Assembly (NCBI GenBank): GCA_003173915.1
Contig: PPGL01000087.1
Span: 1-14,899 of the forward strand
DNA from: Candidatus Levyibacteriota bacterium
Lineage (GTDB): Bacteria; Patescibacteria; Microgenomatia; Levybacterales; UBA12049
Length of the DNA stretch: 14,899 nt
Reading direction: 5' to 3'
This document shows positions 7,137 through 13,750 of the stretch, piece after piece; within the stretch, counting starts at the first letter, position 1, and each line of letters starts with the position of its first letter. Below the pieces are notes generated by a model, which did not search any database, was not told the origin of the DNA, and saw nothing but the letters and a program-made list of their open reading frames with translations. The translations under genes were made by a program, and so were the position numbers.

Positions 7137-8018
7137 CTAATTTTCTACATCCATCACTGCCTGAGAGAAATCTTTCGGGGCTTCCTGAGGAAGATTGTGA
7201 CCTATACCTCCTGTAATAAGACGGTGGGAATATTTTCCCGAGAATTTTTTTGCGTATGCTGTCGGGTCAGGATGTGGTGCACCATTGGCATCTCCTTCAA
7301 GAGTAATTGTTGGTACAGAAATGACAGGTCCTTTTGCGAGCTCCTTTTCAATATCATCATATTCTGATTCTCCATACGCCAAACCGAGACGCCATCGGTA
7401 ATTATGGATAACGATATCTACATGGTCCGGATTGTCTAGTGATTTTACACTTTTCTCAAACGTCACATCGTCAAACTTCCATTGTGGGGAAGCAATCCTC
7501 CAGATCAGTTTGGCGAAATCGTGTCGATTCTTGTCATAACCGATTCGACCGCGCTCTGTCGCAAAATAATATTGATACCACCACTGCAATTCTACAGCAG
7601 GAGGTAAAGGTACTTTGCCGGCAGCTTGGCTGCCGATAAGATATCCACTAACAGAAACCATTGCTTTACAACGTTCAGGCCAGAGAGCTGCCATGATATT
7701 TGCTGTCCGCGCTCCCCAATCAAATCCGGCAATGATTGCTTTTTCTATCTTGAGAGCATCCATGAACGCGATAATATCAATAGCAATTACTGACTGTTGG
7801 CCGTTCCGAAAGGTCTTATCAGAAAGAAATCGTGTCGTGCCATAGCCGCGAAGATAGGGGATAAGTACATGGTAACCTTTTGCTACAAGAAGAGAAGTTG
7901 CCTCGGTAAAACTGTGAATATCATATGGCCACCCATGTAAAAGAATTACTACAGTTCCGTTGCTGGGGCCATCTTCAACATAGCCAATACTTAAGAGTCC
8001 AGCATCGATGTGCTTCAT
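7137..8018 (-). CDS. Alpha/beta-hydrolase, epoxide hydrolase or dehalogenase type, 293 aa
   Basis: The oxyanion motif is HGWP (28-31), with the RGYG turn at 57-60. The nucleophile is Asp100 in GFDWGA, the usual nucleophile elbow of soluble epoxide hydrolases and haloalkane dehalogenases (an Asp, not a Ser, followed by Trp). The acid is Asp243 in LEGDANG and the base is His274 in GIGHNLPQEAP. A Trp-rich cap (residues about 140-215) would set the substrate. The cap pattern does not let me choose between epoxides and halides. The gene overlaps the upstream hydrolase by one base (TAATG), so it is translated by coupling, and a GGGGGA stretch just upstream may act as a Shine-Dalgarno site. G+C is raised (31/60 at 7681-7740). 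Confidence 0.88.
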   Translation of the reverse strand: MKHIDAGLLSIGYVEDGPSNGTVVILLHGWPYDIHSFTEATSLLVAKGYHVLIPYLRGYGTTRFLSDKTFRNGQQSVIAIDIIAFMDALKIEKAIIAGFDWGARTANIMAALWPERCKAMVSVSGYLIGSQAAGKVPLPPAVELQWWYQYYFATERGRIGYDKNRHDFAKLIWRIASPQWKFDDVTFEKSVKSLDNPDHVDIVIHNYRWRLGLAYGESEYDDIEKELAKGPVISVPTITLEGDANGAPHPDPTAYAKKFSGKYSHRLITGGIGHNLPQEAPKDFSQAVMDVEN

Positions 8019-8749
8019 TATTTTCCCCCTGTTTGATTGGCAGCTTCCAAAATCACATTGGTCACAGCCTGAGGTTGAGAAATCATTATTACATGAGAGC
8101 CATCAATTTCTGTAATGTTGGCACTTGCTCGCTTAGCCATTGATCGCGTGGCATCACTCCCTGCAGCTTTATCACCGGTCGCAACTACCGCCCAAGAGGG
8201 TAATGTCTTCCATGCCGGTGGTCCAGAAACATCCGAAAAAGCAGCGGCAGAAATAGGACGTTGGATCGTAGCCATCAGCTTAGTCTGTTTTTCAGGCAAG
8301 TCGGCTGCAAATGCATTTCGAAAAACATCAGGATTGATAGCAAACTCTGTCGCCATCTCTCCGTCTGAACCAGTTGGATAGTGATGTTGGATCAAAGATG
8401 AATTGAGAACACTATCCTTTGAGTTGTTCTCAACATCTCCTAAACGTTCGCCGTTGTCTGGAGCAAAAGCAGCAACATATACTAATCCCACAACATTCTT
8501 AGCCTTGGTAGCAGCATTGGTTATTACAGCCCCTCCATAAGAATGTCCGACGAGCAAAACAGGGCCTTCAATTTGTTTAATAACATTTTCTATGTAAGCT
8601 GAATCTGCGGTTAAGCCACGTAACGGATTGGCAGGTGCGATTACCTTATAACCTTTCTGTTCCAATTGTTCGATAACCCCACTCCAACTGGATCCATCCG
8701 CAAAAGCTCCATGCACAAGAACTATTGTAGGTTTTAAACCATTGCTCAT
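8018..8749 (-). CDS. Alpha/beta-hydrolase, serine esterase type, 243 aa
   Basis: Starts with the family's VHGAFADGSSW oxyanion region (12-22). The nucleophile is Ser70 in GHSYGG, the acid is Asp193 in ATGDKAAG, and the base is His219 in DGSHVIMIS. It belongs to the small cap-poor hydrolases related to plant hydroxynitrile lyase/MES esterases and to bacterial pyrethroid- or ester-hydrolysing enzymes; the true substrate is unknown. Cytoplasmic, with no signal peptide. It is the first gene of a two-gene operon, sharing one base with the epoxide-hydrolase-type gene that follows. Start ATG 8749 has a TATATA/TATATT box just upstream. Its base composition resembles that of its two hydrolase neighbours more than the rest of the window. 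Confidence 0.9.
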   Translation of the reverse strand: MSNGLKPTIVLVHGAFADGSSWSGVIEQLEQKGYKVIAPANPLRGLTADSAYIENVIKQIEGPVLLVGHSYGGAVITNAATKAKNVVGLVYVAAFAPDNGERLGDVENNSKDSVLNSSLIQHHYPTGSDGEMATEFAINPDVFRNAFAADLPEKQTKLMATIQRPISAAAFSDVSGPPAWKTLPSWAVVATGDKAAGSDATRSMAKRASANITEIDGSHVIMISQPQAVTNVILEAANQTGGK

Positions 8750-8757
8750 AACAAAAA

Positions 8758-8786
8758 TATATAGATATGTCGTAATGTAATGAAAA
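8758..8786 (-). promoter_or_regulatory. Promoter of the two-gene hydrolase operon
   Basis: On the minus strand, TTTTCA (8781-8786), a 17-base spacer and TATATA (8758-8763). ATG 8749 follows 8 bases after the -10. The -35 match is only 4 of 6 and lies inside the repeated 42-bp element. Confidence 0.5.
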
Positions 8787-8812
8787 AAGTTTAATATGAA
8801 TGGAGTAAGAAA
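8771..8812 (-). repeat. Shared upstream element, copy A
   Basis: Partner of 7074-7115 (33 of 42 identical, ungapped), ending 22 bases upstream of ATG 8749. Read on the minus strand, the strongest block is TTTCTTAC, two variable bases, then CATTCA, one variable base, and ATTA. The equal placement in front of both hydrolase units argues for a regulatory role. Confidence 0.65.
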
Positions 8813-8912
8813 AACTAACTTCTTTTACTGTATATTGTCAGATAATAAAAAAAATAGAAAAGTTGCAACCCATGGAATTTGAGATTAGGGGAGACTTCAG
8901 CATTTCGGAGAG

Positions 8913-8941
8913 TTGAGTGCAATACAGTATTCCTCTATCAG
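8913..8941 (+). promoter_or_regulatory. Promoter upstream of the potassium channel
   Basis: TTGAGT (8913-8918), 17 bases, TATCAG (8936-8941), with an ATG at 8949 after exactly 7 bases. That ATG is one base out of frame with the channel (ATG-TTT-TTT-TAA), owing to a run of seven Ts. The next in-frame ATG is at 8984. Confidence 0.5.
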
Positions 8942-8983
8942 ATATCACATGTTTTTTTAACCCTCTTTATAAATAATTACGAT

Positions 8984-9283
8984 ATGGGAGAAATTGAAAA
9001 ACATCCTTATAGATATTCTATACTTGCAGTTATTATTGTTTTAACAATCGGTACAGTCTTTTATCATTTTACTGAAAAGCTGTCTTGGGTAAATGCATAT
9101 TATTTTAGTGTCGTAACATTAGCAACAGTCGGGTATGGAGATATTACTCCCAAAACAGATATCGGAAAAATATTTACAACAGTATATATTTTTGCAGGAG
9201 TTGGAATTATCACTAGCTTTTTTACCTTGACAACAAGAAGATGGAAAAAACGACTAGAAAAACGCGAAAAAAAACATAAATAA
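8984..9283 (+). CDS. Two-TM potassium channel, 99 aa
   Basis: A minimal K+ channel of the ion_trans_2 type. TM1 is at about 12-29, a pore helix at about 36-47, the canonical selectivity filter TVGYGD at 48-53, TM2 at about 63-82, and a strongly basic C-tail at 85-99 (RRWKKRLEKREKKHK). There is no RCK or nucleotide-binding gating domain, so it resembles the pore module alone; four copies would form one channel in the cytoplasmic membrane. The start is uncertain. ATG 8984 is in frame and gives a natural N-terminus, but the best promoter (8913-8941) points to ATG 8949, which would add 12 residues if the T-run at 8952-8958 had one more T. An in-frame TTG at 8879 lies before that promoter and is unlikely. 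Confidence 0.9.
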   Translation: MGEIEKHPYRYSILAVIIVLTIGTVFYHFTEKLSWVNAYYFSVVTLATVGYGDITPKTDIGKIFTTVYIFAGVGIITSFFTLTTRRWKKRLEKREKKHK

Positions 9284-9385
9284 CTTCATCTTAGTATTCA
9301 AAAGCTTTCAATAGAGTTTCTTTTTGTTACAAGAAAACCAGATGGATCCTTTCATTAGATTTTTTTACTGGTAAGCCAGCAATAC

Positions 9386-9414
9386 TTGACGTTTTATATT
9401 CAGTTTGCCATAGT
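9386..9414 (+). promoter_or_regulatory. Promoter of the glycosidase gene
   Basis: TTGACG (9386-9391), 17-base spacer, and a TGC-extended -10 CATAGT (9409-9414). ATG 9424 lies 9 bases after the -10, giving a leader of at most a few bases. The preceding bases, 9284-9385, show no gene and no clear terminator hairpin. Confidence 0.6.
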
Positions 9415-9423
9415 ATTTATATC

Positions 9424-11658
9424 ATGGCAAAGTTTATTTGGGTAAATTCAAAAGAAAATGCAAATATTCCTCAAGAAAATTTTTGGCAACAATTGAAAAA
9501 CTGGTATTTTTCAATAGACAAATTTTATCGTAATTCTATGTTAATTCTAGGTGCTATATTGCTCATTAGTGTTACGACAGTTGGACTCGTTTTTGATTAT
9601 CGTAGTCACGCATCTACAGCAACAATTAATTTATCCGTTGATTATAACGCTGCAACAACCCCTTTTAATAAAAATGTTTTGGGCCAAGGGTATGTAGATT
9701 TTGCGCTTGGGAGGTTAGTTAATTCGTCTGGAGCAAATATTATATTTGATGCAGCCCTTGTTCCGGGACTTATACAAGCAACAAATTTGTTATCTCCAGG
9801 AGTTATTCGTATTGGTGGGGCTTGGATTAACCAAGTAGGATGGACAAGAACAGTAACACCTTCATCTACATGCCGAGAGTATTGTGATTGGACTGCCGCA
9901 GGAAGTACAATGCCATATCATTTTGCATACTATCCTGCGTTAATAGACAAATTAGTGCAGGAAACAGCAGAGCTTGGTGGAACAAAATTACTACTTGGAA
10001 TCAATGCTTCTGATGGAAATCCTGCAATGTGGGCTGATTTGGTAAGTTATGTAAAAAGTCAAAAGACTGCAAATGCTCTAGATTACAATCAAGTAACTAT
10101 TTACTACGAGCTTGGTAATGAGCTTGATTTAAATAATACGCTAAGTTATTCTACATATCCATCAATTTCCTTAACGCACATATTTGGACAAGATTATGTA
10201 AATCAGTTTAATCCCTACCAGCAAGCTATGCTTGCTGCTGATGCAAAAGCCCAAATTGTCGGGCCCGATGTCTCTACTGCGCAAGATGTAACATGGTCTA
10301 ATACAGGGCACGGTCTTTCAAGTGACGGGTTTATGTCTCCTTTCTTTGGATATTTAGCAACACAGTCAGCGGCTCCCCTTCCAATGGTAACAACACATTG
10401 GTATGAAGAGACATGTCAATTGATGCCAACAACAACCAGTATCCCAACTGTTTTAAACTGGCAGACATTTTCTGGAATTAACTTAAATAATGATCCAAAT
10501 AATGGAGGGAGTAGGCATTATGCTGATATTTTGGCAGGTAAAATTCGTGCACAAGAATTGGCAAATTCGCCTTCTGCCAATGCAGAAATTGCAGTTGATG
10601 AACAAAATGTCGACGGGTGTGTTAATGCAAGTAATAATTATCAAGGAAGCGTTTTCAATGGAGATTGGATTGGAGCCCTTTACTTTGCTGATGTTTTACC
10701 GAGAATGTCATACAATGGAGTGAATTATGCAACGCACTACGAAGGGTATGGAATAGACAATCTCTCTCTTATTTATCCTGATAACAACGTGAGACCGAGT
10801 AGAATCTATTTGCGTCCATCGTATATTCCTTTTCTTCTGTATGCAAATTTTTTTGATTCTAACATGCTTCCAGTGTCACCCTTAAATGATCCAACAGCAG
10901 TAGATATTACAGATAAGAATTCACTGTCTGTATGGGCATCAAAAGATGCAAATAACTCAGAAATAAATTTTATCGTGACAAATATGACAGCAGCTACTTC
11001 ATCCGCAGCAATCATTATTAATAATTTTCCAAGTACGCAAATTGCAGGTAATTATTATCAGCTGTTGAGTTCGGCAACAACAGCAACGTCTATAGACCTT
11101 ACAGCAACCGATAGCTCAAGTGTCACAATTAATGGGAGTACGATAGATCCTATGAATATTGCACAAAGTTTTAACGCTATTTCTCCATTGCAAGTCCAAT
11201 CAACTGAAATTACAAATAGCGTATTTACACATACGTATCCTGCATATTCTATAACCGTCGTAAGGCTTTTTAATGGAGCAACTGCCGCACCAACTCCATA
11301 CTATTTACCAGTGCCAACTGTCATACCAACGCTAACCCCTACGCCAACGTCTAAACCAACTCCAACACCGACACCAGATACAATTTTACCGACTGTTTCT
11401 ATTACATCACCTGTTAGTGGTAGTGCTGCAAGAGGAAGTACGCTATCTATTATGGCTAGCGCATCGGATAATGTTGGAGTTAAGCAAGTGGTGTTTCTTG
11501 TGAATAATGCGATTGTCTGCACAGATACTCTAGCGCCATATGCGTGTGCATGGAAAGTACCTGGTAAGCCAGGAGCAAGTTATACTATTACAGCACAAGC
11601 ATCTGATGCAGCAGGGAATATGACAAAAAGTGCTGCTGTTTCTATTTTTGCAAAGTGA
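9424..11658 (+). CDS. Membrane-anchored clan GH-A glycoside hydrolase-like protein with Ig-like tail, 744 aa
   Basis: Residues 1-38 form a cytoplasmic tail, and one membrane helix (about 39-57) acts as an uncleaved anchor. The catalytic region (about 66-480) looks like a (beta/alpha)8 barrel. It has VIRIGGAW (127-134) and YYELGNELD (227-235), where Glu233 is the likely acid/base of the Asn-Glu pair. EIAVDEQN (388-395) makes Glu393 a good candidate nucleophile. These fit clan GH-A, closest in style to families 39, 51 or 79; I cannot choose one. A beta-rich domain (about 495-616) follows, then a Pro/Thr linker (624-652), then a bacterial Ig-like domain (about 655-743, with ASDNVGVKQVVFLVN and ASDAAGN). 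The enzyme is probably shown on the cell surface and cuts glycans. It is monocistronic, ends with TGA, and has a promoter 9 bases before ATG. Confidence 0.82.
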   Translation: MAKFIWVNSKENANIPQENFWQQLKNWYFSIDKFYRNSMLILGAILLISVTTVGLVFDYRSHASTATINLSVDYNAATTPFNKNVLGQGYVDFALGRLVNSSGANIIFDAALVPGLIQATNLLSPGVIRIGGAWINQVGWTRTVTPSSTCREYCDWTAAGSTMPYHFAYYPALIDKLVQETAELGGTKLLLGINASDGNPAMWADLVSYVKSQKTANALDYNQVTIYYELGNELDLNNTLSYSTYPSISLTHIFGQDYVNQFNPYQQAMLAADAKAQIVGPDVSTAQDVTWSNTGHGLSSDGFMSPFFGYLATQSAAPLPMVTTHWYEETCQLMPTTTSIPTVLNWQTFSGINLNNDPNNGGSRHYADILAGKIRAQELANSPSANAEIAVDEQNVDGCVNASNNYQGSVFNGDWIGALYFADVLPRMSYNGVNYATHYEGYGIDNLSLIYPDNNVRPSRIYLRPSYIPFLLYANFFDSNMLPVSPLNDPTAVDITDKNSLSVWASKDANNSEINFIVTNMTAATSSAAIIINNFPSTQIAGNYYQLLSSATTATSIDLTATDSSSVTINGSTIDPMNIAQSFNAISPLQVQSTEITNSVFTHTYPAYSITVVRLFNGATAAPTPYYLPVPTVIPTLTPTPTSKPTPTPTPDTILPTVSITSPVSGSAARGSTLSIMASASDNVGVKQVVFLVNNAIVCTDTLAPYACAWKVPGKPGASYTITAQASDAAGNMTKSAAVSIFAK

Positions 11659-11728
11659 AAAATATTTAATTAATCACTGGTTTTTTAAGGGATGGTATCT
11701 TTAAATTGCTTGAAGCCTATAATAGATA

Positions 11729-11757
11729 TTGACATTTACAAAGCGCATTGGTATAGT
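11729..11757 (+). promoter_or_regulatory. Leaderless promoter of the 11766-12200 gene
   Basis: Perfect -35 TTGACA (11729-11734), 17-base spacer, and a TGG-extended -10 TATAGT (11752-11757). ATG 11766 begins 8 bases later. Another ATG at 11762 is out of frame and closes after 20 codons, so it is not the start. Confidence 0.82.
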
Positions 11758-11765
11758 ATTCATGT

Positions 11766-12200
11766 ATGGCAGCACCAGCAAGAATAGAAGCTCTAATACC
11801 TCCTCAGGTTGCTCAAGAACCTAAACTAAGCTTATTGCCTAGTAACCTTGTAGAAGCAGCAAAGCAAAGAAATGGAATGCTTTTTAGTGCTACTCCGGTT
11901 AGAGTCGCAGAAAAATTGGTAGGTAGAGATGGATTTGGTGTACTAGTTGTTGGAGATCTTCCCAATGCACTTGATCCTGACATGAAAAGGGTTGTTGTTT
12001 ATAGAAAAGTTGATCATTCTGGAAACAAAGAACCCCAAGTTATTGATCGATTGGAATTTAATGTACAAAAGCACCATAAACTCTTCGATGAGGGAGGTCT
12101 AAATATCGTTGTAGATGAGGATTTTGAAAGCGAGCAACCGCAACCAGCTTCTGGTAAGCGTAGGAATCCATTTTTTAGTGCCTTGCCTTTTCTGAGTTAA
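11766..12200 (+). CDS. Hypothetical protein, 144 aa
   Basis: Unrecognised family, soluble, no membrane segment. The N-terminus is Ala/Pro-rich. The core alternates hydrophobic strands: FGVLVVGDLP (57-66), RVVVYRKVDH (75-84) and GLNIVVDEDF (111-120), suggesting a small beta-sheet domain. The C-terminus is a low-complexity, Gln/Pro-rich stretch (122-130) followed by a short basic-hydrophobic end (KRRNPFFSALPFLS). The start is fixed by a near-consensus promoter 8 bases upstream. It converges with the 459-aa gene, their stop codons only 17 bases apart with no hairpin between, so the transcripts probably overlap. Confidence 0.82.
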   Translation: MAAPARIEALIPPQVAQEPKLSLLPSNLVEAAKQRNGMLFSATPVRVAEKLVGRDGFGVLVVGDLPNALDPDMKRVVVYRKVDHSGNKEPQVIDRLEFNVQKHHKLFDEGGLNIVVDEDFESEQPQPASGKRRNPFFSALPFLS

Positions 12201-12217
12201 TCTTCTTTGTCCCAATT

Positions 12218-13597
12218 TTACGAAAATAATTCTTTTATTCCTACCGCAAGGCGTTGTAACCATGTGAGATTAGGTAGTTGAGCCTTTTGGGCTAAATTCC
12301 ACATTTGTAGTAGTCTTTGAGCTTCATGATGGGGAAATTCAAATTTTGTGTACATGAAGTCATCAATGCCGTCAACAATATCTCCATAATTTCTCATTTC
12401 TATCTGAAAATCATGTTTATCAACAAATTCCCACCATCTCCACTTATCATTTGAATCCCGCTCTTTTTCATATGCTAATGCTTCATACATATCAAGTATT
12501 CTTCCAAATTGACTAAGTTCTTTTTTCTCTTGATTGTATCCTTTATGAAGTCTCCTATTGCTTTTTACTGCAAAATTAAGGTCATGCTCGATAAGAATGA
12601 GTGCATCAAGTTGTGACTTTCTTTTTCTCGAACGAGCAACTTTTAGAAATGCTTGTTGATAATCCTTAACTCTTGAGTCGGCACTTTCTGGTTGCAAACG
12701 ATTTATTGCTACTGCATGCTTAACATTGCCATACATATCAAAAATAGCTTTATTATTGACTTCTTGATAATGTTTACCTGCAAGCCCATTGACTCTCATA
12801 TTAAAAAGAGTTAATGCTACCCCCATAAGGAATGCGCCAGCTGGTCCAAAAAGTGCTAATGCTCCAGCAAGAAGAGGCGCAGCCACAAGAACATCAATAC
12901 AAAGCATTGCGGCATTTAATTTGATATTTTCAGGAGCTGCATCTACAAATGTTGACCATGCTGCAGAAAGAACTCTTCCAACTGCAGGAACACTAAGGGC
13001 GAATTGCCCAGCCGTTTCCGCGGCAAAACTGATTCCATGGTGAACAACAAAGTTTTTTGCTTTATCAACCCAGTTGTTGAGTAACATTTCTCGATCAGAA
13101 GACGTTACATCATTTAATTCTTGCTTTATCGCTTTTCTAAGTCTCCTGGAGTGATGTTTTGGGTCGTCTGCAATTCTTCTGGCTTCTTCGTCAACATATC
13201 CCAACAGTCCCCAAACAAAATTTCTTGTAAATCCTCTTTTTGTATATAACTCAGGTTCTCTGTTCCTCTTTTTTCTTCGCCAATATCTGTCGGGATCTCT
13301 TGGGTCTCTCGCTGGAATATACAAGGGTCTATTTGGATCTTTGGTAGGAATTGCTTCAAATCCGTGCTGGCGCGCCTCTTTGCTTCTAAAGGGGTGTGGA
13401 GGAAGCTCTTTTCTTCGTGCCATGGAGTCAACTACTGGTAGTGCATCAATTACTCCTTGTATGTAGCTAGCATCTGATGAATGAACTATAGAAGGTAGGG
13501 AGGGTTGGTCTGGTTTACGACGTCGTAAGCCCTCTACGATGCGTTTAGGATGCCATTTTGCTGCTCGTATATCGGGAAAGCCAGCTCTTATCTCCAT
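12218..13597 (-). CDS. Hypothetical protein with hydrophobic hairpin, 459 aa
   Basis: Unrecognised. The N-terminal 125 residues are very rich in Arg, Lys and Pro, including the stretch around RDPRDPDRYWRRKKR (97-111). Residues about 128-226 are helical. A hydrophobic Ala-rich stretch at about 228-267, broken by GPAG at 251-254, could be two membrane helices or a buried hairpin. The C-terminal 190 residues are charged and helical. Start ATG 13597 is chosen because a TGC-extended -10 TATATT ends 7 bases before it. An in-frame TTG at 13633 is the first base triplet of the -35 box (TTGTAT) and so is not a real start. Its divergent neighbour at 13745 has the same type of promoter, and both are long, helical and otherwise unknown. 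Confidence 0.82.
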   Translation of the reverse strand: MEIRAGFPDIRAAKWHPKRIVEGLRRRKPDQPSLPSIVHSSDASYIQGVIDALPVVDSMARRKELPPHPFRSKEARQHGFEAIPTKDPNRPLYIPARDPRDPDRYWRRKKRNREPELYTKRGFTRNFVWGLLGYVDEEARRIADDPKHHSRRLRKAIKQELNDVTSSDREMLLNNWVDKAKNFVVHHGISFAAETAGQFALSVPAVGRVLSAAWSTFVDAAPENIKLNAAMLCIDVLVAAPLLAGALALFGPAGAFLMGVALTLFNMRVNGLAGKHYQEVNNKAIFDMYGNVKHAVAINRLQPESADSRVKDYQQAFLKVARSRKRKSQLDALILIEHDLNFAVKSNRRLHKGYNQEKKELSQFGRILDMYEALAYEKERDSNDKWRWWEFVDKHDFQIEMRNYGDIVDGIDDFMYTKFEFPHHEAQRLLQMWNLAQKAQLPNLTWLQRLAVGIKELFS

Positions 13598-13604
13598 GGC
13601 CAAA

Positions 13605-13633
13605 AATATAGCACATTTCGCTTCAAAATACAA
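13605..13633 (-). promoter_or_regulatory. Leaderless promoter of the 459-aa gene
   Basis: On the minus strand, TTGTAT (13628-13633), 17-base spacer, and a TGC-extended TATATT (13605-13610). ATG 13597 follows 7 bases later. Confidence 0.72.
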
Positions 13634-13705
13634 CTATGGGGTATTAATTACTGTTACGCGGTATTCCTGTTGAGTTCTATATGAGCTATAAGTATCCTAG
13701 AGAAC

Positions 13706-13734
13706 TTGACAAGAGGATATTATTATGCTAACTT
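13706..13734 (+). promoter_or_regulatory. Promoter of the 356-aa gene
   Basis: Perfect -35 TTGACA (13706-13711), 17-base spacer, and a TGC-extended -10 TAACTT (13729-13734). ATG 13745 lies 10 bases after the -10, so the leader is at most 3-4 bases. Confidence 0.62.
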
Positions 13735-13750
13735 CCGTATTATTATGCTA
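13718..13750 (+). repeat. 13-bp direct repeat spanning promoter and start codon
   Basis: TATTATTATGCTA occurs at 13718-13730 and again at 13738-13750, 20 bases apart. The first copy supplies the TGC and first bases of the -10, and the second holds the start codon. The duplication creates an ATG at 13725 that opens an 8-codon frame ending in TAG at 13749-13751, overlapping the real start. Confidence 0.6.

Noticed and set aside
8879..8983. Longer potassium channel starting at TTG 8879
   Set aside because: The added 35 residues run through a promoter-like pair (TTGAGT/TATCAG) and do not look like a channel N-terminus.
9369..9382. Terminator hairpin CTGG-TAAG-CCAG after the channel gene
   Set aside because: The stem is only 4 bp, there is no following T-run, and the same sequence occurs by chance inside the glycosidase gene.
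11320..11390. Tandem DNA repeat or CRISPR-like array
   Set aside because: The CCAAC/ACCCC pattern simply encodes the Pro/Thr linker of the glycosidase, with no regular repeat-spacer spacing.
13126..13431. Minus-strand frame of about 100 codons inside the 459-aa gene
   Set aside because: It lies wholly within a better-supported gene in another frame on the same strand, with no promoter at the usual distance from its start.
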